A DNA stretch of 64,000 bases from Silene conica (Eukaryota > Streptophyta > Magnoliopsida > Caryophyllales > Caryophyllaceae): assembly GCA_029255685.2 (NCBI GenBank), contig CM055318.2, forward strand, positions 7,073,001-7,137,000, in the 5' to 3' direction. Below are positions 33,592 through 47,715 of the stretch, piece after piece. The notes under the pieces were generated by a model that saw only the letters and a program-made list of their open reading frames with translations, searched no databases and was not told the origin of the DNA. How positions within the stretch are numbered: the first letter of the stretch is position 1; each line of letters begins with the position of its first letter. The position numbers were made by a program, and so were the translations under genes.

Positions 33592-36500
33592 CTAGGTTTG
33601 TAACCCGTGAAATTCACGGGTTTACCTGTTTTAGATTATTCTATCGTATTTATAAGATTTGTCTGAGCAATTAAATTATCCATTTAAAGAGTTATAGTCT
33701 TGAAATAAAGAAAAATTAGTTAGTTAATGACTTATTTTTTTGACAACTCTAATTTATTTTTCAAACTATATATTGTATTTATTAGTTGATATTTTGATTA
33801 ATAGACTAATAGCATATAGTAGTTTTTTTTTTAAAAAAACTATCTTAAATGAATTCATTAATTCATGACACTCATGCGTAAACTCATTCTAAAAATTTGA
33901 GATAAGAGTTATTTTAATTTGACGTGAATGAGGACGTGTCAACAGTCAATGACGAAATATAAATAATAAATAAATCGAAATTAAATTTTACATTATTGAA
34001 AGCATCCACATTGAAGAGTATGTTATCTTCCTCTTCTTGATTTTATCTAATTTTTTCATTGCACATAATATTTTCTCTTATTTTTTGTCACATTTTTCAA
34101 TTTCTCATCCTCTTCCTTTTTTTTTCCACATCAAACAGAATATGCACTTTCTCTCCTTTTCACCTTTTAAATAGGACCCCTCCACCATTTGTCTCTCTTA
34201 TATAATAGTTATATGGCACAAGAGCCTAGATAAGAACATCCTCTATAAATGGAGGATGTAGGGAGGATGTCTTCCCCTTCCTCCTCAAAGAGTATGCTAA
34301 GAGGATGTATCCAAATTGAAGTAGACATCCTCTTATCACTCTCTTTCATCTAAGAGGATGTTAAATCATCTTCAATGTACGTGGATGCTATGATCCTATT
34401 ATTATAAAGTATTCACCTTCAAAACCACTAGCAACATGTGTCCATGAACATAAACAAAATTAATTATTAATAGATATTTTAATGTAATTTTATTAATAAT
34501 TTAGTGTAGCTGCTATGTGGCAAAAAATAAAATGCTTAAGGTTGTCTTTTAGTTAGATTAGATTGTATAGATAAATTGTGTACTAAATTTTCTATATAAA
34601 AGCTTGAATGTCCATTTGTTATCCAAGTAAATGAAATTAGTGAGTGAAGACGAAAAGGCAAATTAATGCATAAGATTTGATTGTTACTCTTTGTTTTTTT
34701 CCTTTTTTTTAGAATGATAAATTTTTCAGTGTAAATAGCTTAAAACATACTTTTTAATTAAATTAGAGGGCTTTTTATCTCAATATTTTATTTCTTATAA
34801 ATCATGTTTTTTAACAGTAGCATAGTTATGAAATTTAATAAATGCTAGTCTTAATATATCATCTATATCAATTTGTTTAAAATCCTAAATTTTAAATTTT
34901 GTAAAAATAATGATAAATTAAGTTAAATAGTAGCCAATTACAAATGATGAGGGAAACCAAAAAGTCATCCTATTAAATAAAGAAATAAAATTTAAATAAA
35001 TATGTAAGTTAATAACCAAACTTAGGAAAGGAAAATAAATAGTTTGTATTAATTTATTTTTGTGTTTGCAACTAACATTTTTTATTTTTATTTTGTATTT
35101 ATAAGTGTGACACATGACTTTAGATATGACTTTGTAATAACACATGACATAGTAAGAAGCTTAGTATTGTAGTTTTAACATCACGCTCAAAAGTCATGAA
35201 CCTTGATTGATACTTATGACTATCTTAAATTTGATAATAATAGAAAAAATGCACAAAAATCATAAAATGTATCCTCAATTGTTTATATTATTTTGATAGA
35301 GACGAAATTTATAAATATTATTTTTTTATCCATATCGTCAATAGAATTGTATGTGTCGCTGATATGTCTTATCTATCTATTCACATCAACATAAGTGTAT
35401 TAAGGTTTAAATTAATTAAATAATTTATGTATTTATTATGTAAGTTCCATTGTTGAGTTATGAAATATTCATCGCATTTTCAAACTTCATCTTACGCGTT
35501 TGTTTCGTTCAAATTTAAGGTCTATCAAAATTTGTGGTATTAATAATAAGATAATACTCTTGTCTTTTTATAATATTGTATAAATAAATAGATAACCAAG
35601 TTGATATTTTACAATATTTTATAAATAAATGAATAATATAGTAATTAATATAGATGAATTATGTATTAACCAATATAACAATGATATGTGGATTAAAAAT
35701 TAAATACTTTAATTAGTCTTTTAAATGTATTGTAAACATAAATATTAATAATAATGTACATTTAGCCATTATTCATGTGAATAAGATATATTTTGTCCAA
35801 CTTGTTAATATGATTGAGATCCTTGATACTCCAATTTCATTCTATTCAAGCTATTTTTTATAGAGGAAATAATGAATACAAAAATAATACATACAAAATA
35901 AAACATACATTTTAAATTTTATGAGAAATTATTTTTTTCATGAAACTAAAAACAATTAATCCTTAATGTTCATAGTGTCAATCTTGTAGTTAGTTTATAA
36001 TATAGTATTGAGGGAAATACGGGAAGTATTTGTTTAACCAATTTATAGTATTCCCTTGTGCATATAGTTCTTTTTTTTCCAATGAACCATCCCTACAAAA
36101 AAAATCCATTGAGCGATTAGTAACAAACAAAACGGTGGAATTTGATTTATTTAATAATAACCTTGTGATTACATTAGTTTAAATTTTTCCTTAAAAAATT
36201 AAAGAAATAGGACATTGAATAATAAAAATGTAAGTATATTTACTTTTGAATAAACAACTCCTCAAATCTTGATAGCCCCTAAATAACAACAAAACAACAT
36301 ATATGTGAATTTCAAAAATGTGATAATATTTCATAATCAATAGAACTTAAAAATAAATAAATAAACTTTCAATTTAACGTAACACACTTACAAATTACAA
36401 TGATAAGAATTATTATTTACTCATACATTCGCTCGGTGATGGGGTAAACAAAATATTGGCTTGAGTTTTGCTCACAAACGTTGTCTTCCATCAAATATTT

Positions 36501-36982
36501 ATATCCATGTTGGTGTAAATTTATTTACCGTTCGAGTGTTAATTAGCCCCTTAAGTTTGAAATTTGGTCACATTAACAGAAGAATAATCATTCTCACACG
36601 ACGACTCTCCAGTTGTATTATAATGTATACATGTAGTTGATGTGAATTTATAATTTTTTTTAAAGATTTCTTTAGTTAATTGATCATATTATTATATTTT
36701 GATTTCTTAGTTTAATAATGGTTTTATCTACGATTTTTTTAAATACATACATCTTGTTTTGTATGAAGGTTGATTTAATAGTACTCGACAACTTAGCATT
36801 CTCTTGTCTTTTTTTTTCTGAATTTAAATTTAGAAGAGATTAATTAAATTGAAATGAAGGAAGCAAGTAATTAATTCCACAAAGAACATGGTGGGTCCTA
36901 CTAAAATAAAAACATTTTCTCTATCCAAAAGTCATGGACCAATAGAATTGCAAGGAATTATATTCCTTTTATAGTATAGGGA
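33592..36982 (-). mobile_element. non-autonomous Helitron 1
   Basis: On the minus strand the 5' end is TCCCTATACTATAAAAGGAA (A before it). The 3' end is a hairpin CCCGTGAATTTCACGGG followed by TTACAAACCTAG with T after it. A TC start, a CTRR end behind a hairpin, and insertion between A and T are the Helitron hallmarks. 3,391 bp, no Rep/helicase coding seen; it contains a MITE at 34008-34392. Pairing of the two ends is inferred from orientation and shared termini with 37056-38456. Confidence 0.6.
34008..34392. mobile_element. MITE, AGCATCCACATTGAAGAG family, copy 2
   Basis: The left end is AGCATCCACATTGAAGAGTA and the right end, inverted, is AGCATCCACGTACATTGAAG. The body is CT-rich. Same family as 32928-33292, and lies inside Helitron 1. 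Confidence 0.65.
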
Positions 36983-37055
36983 TTTTTCTTCTTTACAAAA
37001 TCTAATTTGCATGAGAGTTATTTAATCATTCATTGTCTTTCCTTTTATTTATATA

Positions 37056-38456
37056 CTAGTTTTATGCCCGTACAAAAAATGTACGGGTCTATTTCTAAAA
37101 ATTTCGTAAATATATTAAAAAAGTAGTACAAATATAATTTAATATGAACTTAAATGAGAAATATATAAATTATGAATTCGGGGATGATTTTGACTCCAAA
37201 TAATTGATTTACTGGCATAATTAAATTTTTTTTAATGATTATATAAATTGAAATAAATAATCATGACATTATAAAATAAATTTGAACCATATAAAATAGA
37301 TAAAGAAATTGTATTGTATTTCTATAACTTACCCTTTAAATAACTTACTCTCTAAATGAAAGTAAAATGATAGAAATATTTTTAATAGCAGTCTCTTAAT
37401 ATTTGTGATGATTTTATAAAGAAAATAATAATGTATTGTTATTAAGACCATCTTTTTACTCGATGTTAACGTAGTTTTAATTGACTAATTCTCGAAGGTT
37501 GTTATATTTTCTTAAAAATCGTAAATTTATATTTTTTTTGTTAATTTAATGGGTTGGGTTTATTTGATCTTATTCAAAAAAAATTGATATACGTTTCTTT
37601 CATTTTTTAATCTACGTTTTTTGTTAATTTTTATCTCCTCGTGTATTTTTTTCATTTTTTTAATTTTATGGGTTGGGTTTATTTGATCTTATTCAAAAAT
37701 CTTTGCTCTACGTTTCTTTCATTTTTTAATTTACGTTTTTTTTGTTAATTTTTATCTCCTCGTGTATTTTTTTTCATTTTTTTAGATATACGTATGTTTG
37801 TTAATTTTTAACGCTTTGTATAATTTTTTTCGTTTTAGTGACCACTTTTGATTAAATAGTGACCATTTTTTTTTTCATATTTTCGGAAATATAGATATTT
37901 TTAGGATTTATTTTTCATCAAAATCTTAAAATTTGGACCTCGTGTTAAATTTAATGTATATGTTTATATAGTATAGAAATTTGCTTTTATACATTTTAAT
38001 TGTCACAAATTAATACGGTCTCATATAAAAAGTTGTTCCTTCAGTGCTAATAAACGATTTTTCTTTTTATATATGTTGATCGTCTTATGGTATGAGAGTA
38101 TGAGAACGTTCATACAAAAATTCTAATTTAATTTTAATTGTCAAGGTATCCAAGAGGTTAATTTTCCGAAATTATAAATTTTTTTTTATTAAAATTTGTT
38201 GTCCCCTATATAGATTTCCGATTTTTTTAAAATTTTCTTTTATTGTAAGGTTGAATGTGATTAATTTTTTTATTATAAGCTTTTTAACATATGAATATGT
38301 ATATGAAAAATAATAAGAAATGAGGAGAGAGGGTAATTAATTGGAGAGAAAGTAAGTGGGGAGAGTGGGGTTGGTTAATGTGTAAAAAAAAAAGTAAAAA
38401 GTAAAAATTCCGGCCAATCACAAGCCTAGAAATAAGCTTCCTTTTATAGATAGGGA
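37056..38456 (-). mobile_element. non-autonomous Helitron 2
   Basis: Minus strand: 5' end TCCCTATCTATAAAAGGAAG preceded by A; 3' hairpin CCCGTACATTTTTTGTACGGG-like (arms CCCGTACA/TGTACGGG), then CATAAAACTAG followed by T. 1,401 bp. Both ends match Helitron 1, so the two belong to one family. The interior is AT-rich and has a doubled phrase around 37550-37760. No protein. Confidence 0.7.
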
Positions 38457-39169
38457 TTATATTTATAGATTTATGTATATATTCAATTTAATGAAATTAT
38501 TTCCAATTTAACGAAATAGTTAAGCAAGTATATAACGATAAGACTTAAGAGAATTTTTTTACATATAAACAGTTTAAAATTAGATCGACTTAAATTTTTA
38601 CTTATCGTTAAACCTATTCTAATTTTAAGATATTAAAGGACTAATGTTTTAAAGTCAAGTATGTTATTATCTTCCCTTTATAATTACAAATTATTTATTA
38701 CTTTATAAACGATGTTAAATTTGAATGATATGATGTTTATTTATTGCTTAAAATATCATAACAATAAACGTTGAAATTTAAAATTTATTATGTATTTTGA
38801 TTTTTAATTGTTGTTTAATTTATCTAGAAATTAAAAGGTAAAAGTTTAATCTTTGCTATGCTATTTATATTTAATGTTTTAGGTTTTTTTCTTATTTTTT
38901 CATTTTTAAATAAGAAATAATATATTGATAATTTAAATTTATTAAGATTTTTGATTTTTAATTGGTTTTTAATTTATCAAGAAATTAAAGAGACCAAAGT
39001 TTAATGTTTGTTATACTATTACATTTAATGTTTTAGAACTTTTTTTTTATTTAAATAAGAAATGATGATGTGGCTACATGTCATGTGTAAATAGTGATGT
39101 GGCTTTTTGTTAATGCTAGGTGGCATTGTCTATGTGACATTTTATGTTACCCTTTTAATAATAGGGTAT

Positions 39170-39860
39170 TGATTTTCACAGTACACAATTTACTCATCGT
39201 AGTACATCATTGACCATTATACCCCTCTCATTTCACACACCCCTTCTTCATCATACATTGTTTCCCTCTCTTCATCATACATTGTTTCCCTCTCAATCTC
39301 CTACTGTATAACCTATAATCCTATATCAAACTTAACAAAACGAAAATTCCCACCAAATCACTAATTTAATAGAAAAAAAGATATAGAAAAGCAACTAATT
39401 GAGAAATTAGTGAAGATTAAGACAACCCAGATTAATATGTAAAGCAATTGGATATATATAACATATTGGGTCAATATATATCATTTTTGCGCATTAGAAT
39501 GGTGATTTGATCTGTAATTATGTTTATGGTGCGCAAGCAATTGGAAAATTTAGGTGATGACGGTGGATTGTTAAGTAGATCCCTGGTTTTAATGCTAGCA
39601 GTTACACAATTAATTGTCGATGAATATGGGTAAGAGGTGTTTGCTAGAGGGGGAGGAGAAGGCCGGCCAGCCAGTCGCAATTGGGTGGTGATCAGGAGGT
39701 GGGAGTGTACGATGGCGGTGGTTGGAAACTTGGAATTTGGTGGTTGTTAACCTACCGTGTTTGTACTGCAAGTTTTTTTTTCAGGGGTAAGTAAGGAAAG
39801 AAGCAGAGAATGTACTGCAATGAGTAAAAAACGTACTGCAAAAATAAATTACGTAATAAT
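39170..39860. mobile_element. CAGTACA-family element, copy 2
   Basis: Left CAGTACACAATTTACTCATC and CCCCTCTCATTTCACACACC; right GAATGTACTGCAATGAGTAA then AAAACGTACTGC, an inverted form of the left. The phrase CTTCATCATACATTGTTTCC is doubled at 39245-39293. Related to 22217-24480. Confidence 0.55.
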
Positions 39861-39875
39861 ATTGTATAGATAATA

Positions 39876-40164
39876 TACTCCCTCCTACCCATATTAAATG
39901 TCTCATTGTCCACTTCGATCTATTCGTCAAAATGTCACATTGTCCATATTTAGTAAGTTTTTGGCTTGTTTTTTTACCATTCTACCCTTACTTATTTCCA
40001 TTTATTATTCACCCACCCACCTCTAACCAACGTATTGTATACAAATCGTAAGACTCACTATTCAATCTATATACCCCTACGTAACCAAAATATTAAACAA
40101 TTATTATTTGATAAATTTTGTACTTTGTCCACAATGAAACATTTAATATGGGTTGGAGGGAGTA
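39876..40164. mobile_element. Stowaway MITE
   Basis: 285 bp (39878-40162). Inverted ends CTCCCTCCTACCCATATTAA and, on the right, TTAATATGGGTTGGAGGGAG, flanked by TA on both sides. This is the classic Stowaway structure (Tc1/mariner-mobilised). Confidence 0.85.
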
Positions 40165-41348
40165 TTATTTATAAAATTTTAAGGGTGTTACCTACCCACT
40201 ATTACCCACCGTAAATCCGCCATTGTCCATTTATGATTCTTAAAGTTAATTGTGAAAATTTATGTTTATTTGATTATAGTTGCTAGGAGTTCCTAGATGC
40301 GCTAGAGAAATATTCATGGTTGAGTGTATGATGGACTATAGTTAAACTGAAACATATTGAAGCTCGCCTTGTTAGAAATTCTTTTTCTGTTCATCATTGA
40401 TTGTCAAGCATGTGGTGGTATTCGACGGGCCCTGGTGTACATCGTCAAGGCTTCATCAGTCTGGCATAGGTTGTCGGTGACAGAGTGAGCTGGAATGGAA
40501 GATAGTCTTTGTATTAAACATGGATTGAAAACGTTATTGTATAGCAAGGGTATTGTATGGAATAATTATGAAAACAGGTCCATAATTAAGTAAAATTGAT
40601 ACATGAAAGAGTAACTACCTTGTTTCATTCATAACCTTCAACTAAATTAAACTAAATTATCTTGTTTTTACGGGTCTCTCCTTTACCTCCCCTCTCAATC
40701 AAAATTTCCCAAATTAATCGATAACAAGTAATTAATCCATTAGTGAATAACTTAAGGTTGTTTATTGAGTTAACAAAAATTTTGAAAGTTTGGGTTTATT
40801 TGTAATTTGGATTTTTTTCAAATTAGAGCCATGTAAAGGTTGTTGTAATAGGGTGATCCGGAGGTTGGTTGAGACTGAGTACGTAGAAATGATAAGGGTA
40901 TAATGGCTATTTATAATCTTGATTAAATTGCATAAATAGAATTATACATAAATATTGTACAGCCAAGATATATAAGTATCTGGACTTGTGCATATTTTTC
41001 CTGAGTTAATTTCACGTTTATATTTTTAAAGGGTAGATGGATGAACTCAGTTACTTTATAATAAAGCTCATATTTTTTGAAAATATAACTCAAATACTTT
41101 ATTATAAAGCTAAAATTCTACATCGTACAATTAGTGACACAGTCCATGAATTGATTAAATTAGGGCATATAGGCATTTAGCGAAATATACAGCCACTTGT
41201 ATACATCAAGTAGTATAGATTTGAAATTTTATAACAAATAATTTGAGTTTATATGTATATTTTACGAGTTTTACTAAAAGAATCTAAGCCTCCTTATAAA
41301 ATTTTTTTAACTCAAAATATAATTTTGAAACTAAAAAGTAATCCATAT

Positions 41349-41965
41349 AAAAGAGGTGGCAAACGGGTCAATCGGATCGGTTTTGGTTCGAGTTTTTTCG
41401 GATCGGGTTATTTCGGTTTATTTATTTTTCGATTTCGGTTCGGTTCAACTCAGGTTGGATTCAGTTTCCAGTTTTAATCGGTTGTATATATTTTGGGTCG
41501 GTTCAGGTTCGAGTCAGGTCAATATCGGTGCAAATAAGGTTTGAGCGGGGTTAATATCATAGCCGATGAGATTCGAGTCAGGTCAAAATCGGATCGGATG
41601 TCAATAGATTAGTCTTTATTCAAAACATTGGATATATAATGTTTTTTTGTATAATTACGATGTTTAGGTACATTTGAGTTATTCCGGGTTTCAATGTTGG
41701 GTTTTAGTCATCAATGTACGGGTTGAAATCGATTCAGGTATATTTCGGTTCAGATTAGAACAATTAAGGTTAAACAGTTCAAGTTCATTCGATCTCGGGT
41801 CTATTTCGGATATTACAAATTCAATTCGATTTTGAATCAGTTCACGTCGATTCAGGTTTCGGGGTGAAGTTCAGTTATACCTTTCGGATGTACGGTTAGG
41901 TGTTGATTCAGTTATTTTCGATTGGTTATTCGGATTCGGTATACTTTTGGCGGGTCTTAAAATCA
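41349..41965. mobile_element. hAT-like repeat with degenerate TCGGGT/TCGGTT array
   Basis: Opens AAAAGAGGTGGCAAACGGGT. The interior is a degenerate repeat of TTCGGTTCGGGT-like units. The same opening and style occur at 47974-48305. The right end could not be fixed. Confidence 0.45.
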
Positions 41966-42113
41966 GCCAGATTTTAATTTTAACACCTAAAAAATTATAT
42001 TTCAAACTCATACCTAGGATTTTTTTTTTGAAAAGCTAAGAAAATTATATATAATTGAATTAGATTTGTATACATCACATGTACGGTACGATTCATGATT
42101 TCAAACTCATACC

Positions 42114-42524
42114 TAGGAGTCATCGATCCAAAACCGGACAGGATCAGAACGACAAAAATTGTGGATCGAGACTGGGCCGGAATATAAAAATTCCGGACAT
42201 GGACTTAACCGATAAAACTCGGTCCAAGACCGGACCGGACCGGTTGAACCAGGATTTGAATATTATGGCCGTAAAATTGTGGACCGGAATTTGAACATTA
42301 TGATCCATTTCGTCCGGACTTTAATATATTTTTGAGGGAAAAAATAAGAAAAACATAAAATCAAGACTAAATCGGATAAACCAGTCCCAGGTCGGATCGG
42401 ATCGGAAGCCGGAATCTTAAAAAATGGTGACCGGAGATTGAACCAATTTTTTTTTCCGGTTCGGTAGATTTCGTTCCGTTCTAGTCCATTTTTTCGGTGT
42501 GGACTGAATTTTGCACACCCCTAG
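42114..42524. mobile_element. hAT-like repeat with GGACCGGACC array
   Basis: Starts CTAGGAGT and ends TTTTGCACACCCCTAG, the usual right end of a common plant hAT-type family. The interior is built of degenerate GACCGGACCGG units. Confidence 0.5.
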
Positions 42525-43973
42525 GGCCCTAGCCATACCCATGCGTGAAACAAACGCCCGGTATGAGATTGAAACTCCATACTTGATAGTCGTTACCTTG
42601 TGTATATTTCAATTGCAATTTGCAAGTGGTATGACTTTGAAACTAAGCGAAAGTTGAAATAGATAAAATCCAATATTTTAAATAATAATTTTAACATATA
42701 AAATTATGAAAATAAATATTTTATCAAATAATTATGTAAAATATTTCGTTTACAATATGTCTTTAACATTTATTTTTCACATTTTTATTTATCGTAAACG
42801 AAATATGTTACTCTATAGTTATCATCAATGTCATATTCACCCCCTCTTAGGTTTGAGAAACTCATAAGCCATACCTTATGGCCTTATGGGTTTGAGGTAA
42901 AACACTCAAATTTGTTAAAGAAGCGTATAACATGGGTTTGCCTTATTTCAAACCCATAACTTAGCTTTTATGTTTGAATCAAACACCCGAGACCTAATCC
43001 CCTAAGTATATCCCTAAAACTTTCCAATGTCTTGAAACTGTGCCATGTCAGCTTTCAAGTAACCTTAATTATTTTTTTATTGTTCAGACTCACCGAGATC
43101 CACCTCAAACTTTATAAATTATTTCTCCTTTTTTACAAAAAAAAATGACACAGGACAACCACTCATTGGTTAATTTCAATGAAAGTGGAGTCTAGACCCA
43201 CCCAAAGTCTTAAATTGAGACTTAATTTAAGATTTTAGTAGATTATTGACAATTTTTAGTGGATCTGTTTTAAAATTTGCGAAAGTTTGTCTCAAGACTA
43301 GCAATAATCTTATTCTAATTGTCGGGGTCGGGCCTCGGGGTGTTGCAATAGCTAGTATGGCAAAAACAGGGAGGGTCAGAGCCTCAGAGGGTAACAATTA
43401 AGTGAAGGAGAAGTTGAAGTTTTTGTAGTACTCTCCGGTCCGGTCCGGATTCTCTCCATTACCCGAAAAGAAATGGACCTCCATTATTTTTAAACGGTCC
43501 GGATTAAATCTTGAGACGATCTAGCGGTTGTCATTATTTCATAAAAATAATGTTTTATTGAATGGATAGAGAAAATATATTAAAATAAGTGTGTATTAGA
43601 GAGGTAATGGAGAGAAAGTAATGGAGAGGATCCAAATTCCTCTCCGTAATTCCAGAGTGAAGGGAGTAACAAATACAATCCAGAGTGCCTATTACAGAGG
43701 CGAGAAGAAGAGCAGATCTACCCTCTTCTACCTCTCCCTCACCATTTTCATCTTCCAATCCTCCATTCTTTCATCTTCCATTATTAAACATCACAAACCT
43801 CCACTACTATTTGTCTTCCTAATTTATTAACCAACCAACCAATCATTCATTCATTCAACCAACCCAACTATATCACCACCCAAATCCTAGGATTAGTAAT
43901 TATTAATTAATTCATTTATTAGCACTAGATTATTAATTAAAAACAATCCAATTATAATAATTTACAATATAAG

Positions 43974-46900
43974 ATGAAGGATGAAGATTCTCTTCTTCCT
44001 ATAACAACAACATCATCATCATCAACAAATAAGAAAGACCTTCCTCCAGATCACCATGCCCTTCTCTTCGGCAAAGGTCGTTACAAATTCTGGGCACTTG
44101 CCGCCATTCTTCTTCTCGCTTTATGGTCCATGTTTACCGGCACCGTCACTCTCCGTTGGTCCGCTGGTAACCTCACGCGCCTCGCCGATGACTTTGATAT
44201 GCCTCTCCTTGACGATCTCGATGTCCTTGTAATTTTCGATTCCCTCATTTATTTAGTTTTTTGTCGGTGACCCATTTAAGGTATCCGGATTTCTGTATCT
44301 GGGCCGGTCTTATTTATTTGTCAGTCATTGTTTTTCTTTATGGGTCATTCGACGTAGGGTAGCAATTTGTGAAAGTGATTGCGGCATTGGAGTAATGTTG
44401 TTCTTCTCGAATCCAGATTCCTGAATCTGTGTCGGTGGTGTTTATTTGTCAGTCACTGTTTTGCGTTTTATCGTGTTATTTGATTCAGTTTTTATTATGT
44501 GCTATTTCAAACGTAATTTAAGATTGATTATATTCACCCCGTCTCAATCATTTGTAAACTACTACTCCTACATAATGGGAACGGGAAACAAATGATTAGA
44601 ACGCGTAGGGAGTAAATACTAAATAAATGAATGGGACGGGGGGAGTTTTATTTATATTCGACCCTTTTACTCTGCTGTTTGTGGTAGCGCTTGTGATCGT
44701 GGGGTAATGTGGTTGTTGTGTGTTGTGTAGGAGATGGAGGAGAGAGAAAAGGTGGTGAAGTACATGTGGGATGTGTATACTAACAGCCGTAGGATCAGGT
44801 TGCCCAAGTTCTGGCAGCAGGCTTTTGAGGCGGCGTATGAGGATATGACAAGTGATGTTGCTGGGGTTAGAGAGTCTGCTATTTCTGAGATTGCTAAGAT
44901 GTCTATTCGCTCTATTGATCTTGATCCGCCTCCTGTCCATCTCACGGTTAGTGTTTGGTTTTTGCTTGTAGTAGCATGTTTTATTACTCTATTATATGTG
45001 GTGGTTGTTGATTTGTTACGTGTCGTGGTTTAACTTGTGGATAGTGTTGTACCACTGTCATATTTGATTGATGTGGTTTTTGAATGAGGTCAAAGGTGAA
45101 CTTGGGTTTAGAACTTTGTATGTTTGAGGTGACTGCTCTGTGTTGGTGATTCATTGAAGTATGTTCTGTTTATGCATAGGCTTTGTGTATCTGTTGGGAT
45201 CCTTGAGGCTGTACATATTAAGTTTTAGGGGGTTGAGTGGATTCTTTAGGATGTCATACAAGAGTTGTTTTTCGTGTTTATATTTTTATGACGTAATTGT
45301 TGGAGATGTCTTCTTAAGGAAATGATGATGATCTCCATTGGATCTTGAAAGGGTGTTGTGAAAGGGTTGTACAAGTGCATGATGCTTATGGCTTAAATTG
45401 TCAGGAGATGATTGTAATAAGGAAGTGGCGATGTTGTCTATTCGATCTTTTCTGTGGGGTGAGTTGGTGAGTGAGGGGTGAGGGTACATGTGTGGGACAC
45501 TCGACACTTGGACATGGGTGAGAGTGTGAGGCACTCATACATTCCATTTTAGGCCAAAAACATGCTATTTCCCCCCATAAATAGCCCAAATCCGGACATT
45601 TGGACACACACCCGACGACGGATGCTTTAAAGTTTTAACTGAGTCCGAGCAACATAGGTTATGTATTCATGACCTTTATGCCTTAAATGGGATGATTTCC
45701 GTTAAGGAACTGACAATGTTGTTAATATGATCTTTAAGGGTGTTAAGGTTTGTTATGTGTGCGTAATCTTTATGCCTTCATGGCTTATATTCGCTGAAGA
45801 TGTCTGCTATACTGAAGCGGTGACGTTGTTAATTGGATCTTTTGTTATGGATTAGAAGGGCTGTTTATATAGATGTCGATGGCTTAAACTATTTGGAGAT
45901 GTTTGCCTGAAAAGTGGTGGTGATTTTAAGGAGTAACAAAGACTAGGCATGTGGATCAGGGTCACTTAAGACTTGATGAAAGGAGCTATTGTCTTGAGCA
46001 TGCACTTTTATTTGACGGTAGTACATAGACATGGCATTTCACTTCTCATTTTTAATCACCACTTGAATTTACTTCTGTAAATCAATACATAAGTGGAACT
46101 CCGTTGGCTGTTTCACTCATAGAAACTAGAAAGACATAATTTTGGCTATTAGCAGATTAAGTCTGTAGAGCTCTGATTTTACAGCTCATATTCAAAGAAG
46201 ATCTTAAATAGGGCCCTGTTCTTTTGACCTAATTTCAGTTCCTTTCAGTTGAGTTCAACTCTTTTAAGTTCAGCTTCATTCAGTTGAGTTCAACTCTTCT
46301 CTTCACAAATTGTCTCTTATTTAAGTTCGGTTAGCTCCGTTCCGTTAAGTTCAGTTACGAGTTACGACAGTTTCAGTCCAAAAGAACATGACCTAGCCAC
46401 CTAGGTCTCTGATGGTCATTAAATGGGTGTATAGAAATACGTGTACTTTGATGTAGATTGGAGGGAGAATTGTTAAATACGGATTAATCTGCACATAATT
46501 GGTGATGTGAGCTGTTGGAGAAACTAGCATGTCTTGTGTATTAGCATTTTTCGGTTTTGTTTAGAATGGATGAACATATATTCCCTTCATTGGTCCATGA
46601 CAGAAAAGATTGCTCATTCAGTTAGGTTCGCGTGTAAGACACCATGATGAAATAACTAAATGTGCATCCAGTTAGGTTCTACATCCCACCACCACAGAAT
46701 CAGTGCACCACCACCCATGTATGCTACCCTCGCACCACCCCAAAAGTGGGTGAGACTTGGAATTACATATTTCTTTGTTACTGTGGTAACTCATAACTGT
46801 CATCTCGGGATGCAAATCTGTAGAGAACGGTAATATTGAAAGCATTGTTGTGTAACTTGTGTTTTCTCCTTTTAAGGGAATAGTGCATCTTTTTCTCTAT

Positions 46901-47029
46901 TTGTTAATCAAGAAAACCATGTATTGAAGTCTTTTTGTTGGTGTTTTGTTGAGCTATCAGGGCGCTCGAGAACTGAGTCTGAAGCATGCCGAATTTAGGA
47001 AAACTGCAACTGCAGGAGGGAATGGCTGA
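43974..47029 (+). CDS. DUF1195 family membrane protein (179 aa)
   Basis: Three exons join in frame: 43974-44228, 44731-44946, 46961-47029, all with GT...AG introns. The protein opens MKDEDSLLPITTTSSSSTNK. It has one hydrophobic span at about residues 40-60 (ALAAILLLALWSMFTGTVTL) after a basic GKGRYKFW stretch, then a conserved soluble part (MEEREKVVKYMWDVYTNSRR, LPKFWQQAFEAAYEDMTSDV, REIAISEIAKMS-like). It ends RKTATAGGNG. This is the plant DUF1195 family (PF06708), sometimes labelled 'sugar/polyol transporter, putative' although one membrane span does not suggest transport. Function unknown. The ATG is the first in frame after a CT-rich leader. The next gene but one is pBrp, matching Arabidopsis gene order as I recall it. 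Confidence 0.85.
44536..44616. mobile_element. short Stowaway-like repeat in DUF1195 intron 1
   Basis: CACCCCGTCTCAATCATTTG on the left and AACAAATGATTAGAACGCG then TAGGGAGTA on the right form an inverted pair. About 80 bp, close to the minimum for a MITE remnant. Confidence 0.4.
46208..46392. mobile_element. hAT-type MITE in DUF1195 intron 2
   Basis: Left GGGCCCTGTTCTTTTGACCT and right CCAAAAGAACATGACCT (inverted). The interior repeats TTCAGTTGAGTTCAACTCTT twice. No clear 8 bp duplication. Confidence 0.55.
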
Positions 47030-47715
47030 CAATGGATGCTTATCTCGAAAAGAGGTGAACTTATATCCAGCAGTTCCTGATTTTTATCCCTTCTCGTGGA
47101 CAAAGGGAGGTTTACCAAAGGAATGAAATGCCATGTTTTTAGACTGGAATTTGATTCTTCAAGTGACTTGCTTATGTGAATCATGAATGATTATCAGATG
47201 TTAATTTAAACATGTCGATTGTCCACGTTCGTTTCATTCGCTTGACCTCCTTTGTTTCGTTGCACTTGTATTGTTCTTTTTGCAGCTCAAAAATTTCAGC
47301 TTTTTTGAGCATATCTTGTAAGTTAGCACTTGGGATTATGATCATAACCTAGTTGGGACTCGGGAGCTTTAAGTTAGCCTTGTCCAATTGGCGTCCCATG
47401 GCCGGAACAACCCAGGTCATGAATCGTCAATGGAAAGTGACGAGTCTGACAACAATTGAAACCCTTTTCCTCTTTCTCGGCACGGCACGACACGACACAA
47501 CAGAACCCAATTTGCATCATACCAGAACTACTGTAACTCTGTAAGGGCTTGGGAACGAGTCGTGGAGCGGATATCCATTTTGAATGCACATATCACATTG
47601 TATCACACAAATTCTCATATCATATTTTGAAAATTGGAACCTTTGAGATGATCTTGTTAGGTAACTCCGGTCTCCGTACTACGTTAATTCACCTCGTAGT
47701 AGCACAACCAGATGT

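Larger units (their letters stand above)
32535..43973. other. 11.4 kb gene-free, AT-rich region
   Basis: Between the primase start and the DUF1195 gene. It holds the Helitrons, MITEs and hAT-like repeats listed separately. The rest (for example 38460-39160, 40200-41330, 42530-43950) is very AT-rich with no protein similarity that I recognise. The last few hundred bases (43630-43973), rich in CT and CAT phrases, are the likely leader of the DUF1195 gene. Confidence 0.5.

Noticed and set aside
44596-44945. Minus-strand frames of 92 and 114 codons
   Set aside because: Antisense to exon 2 of the DUF1195 gene.
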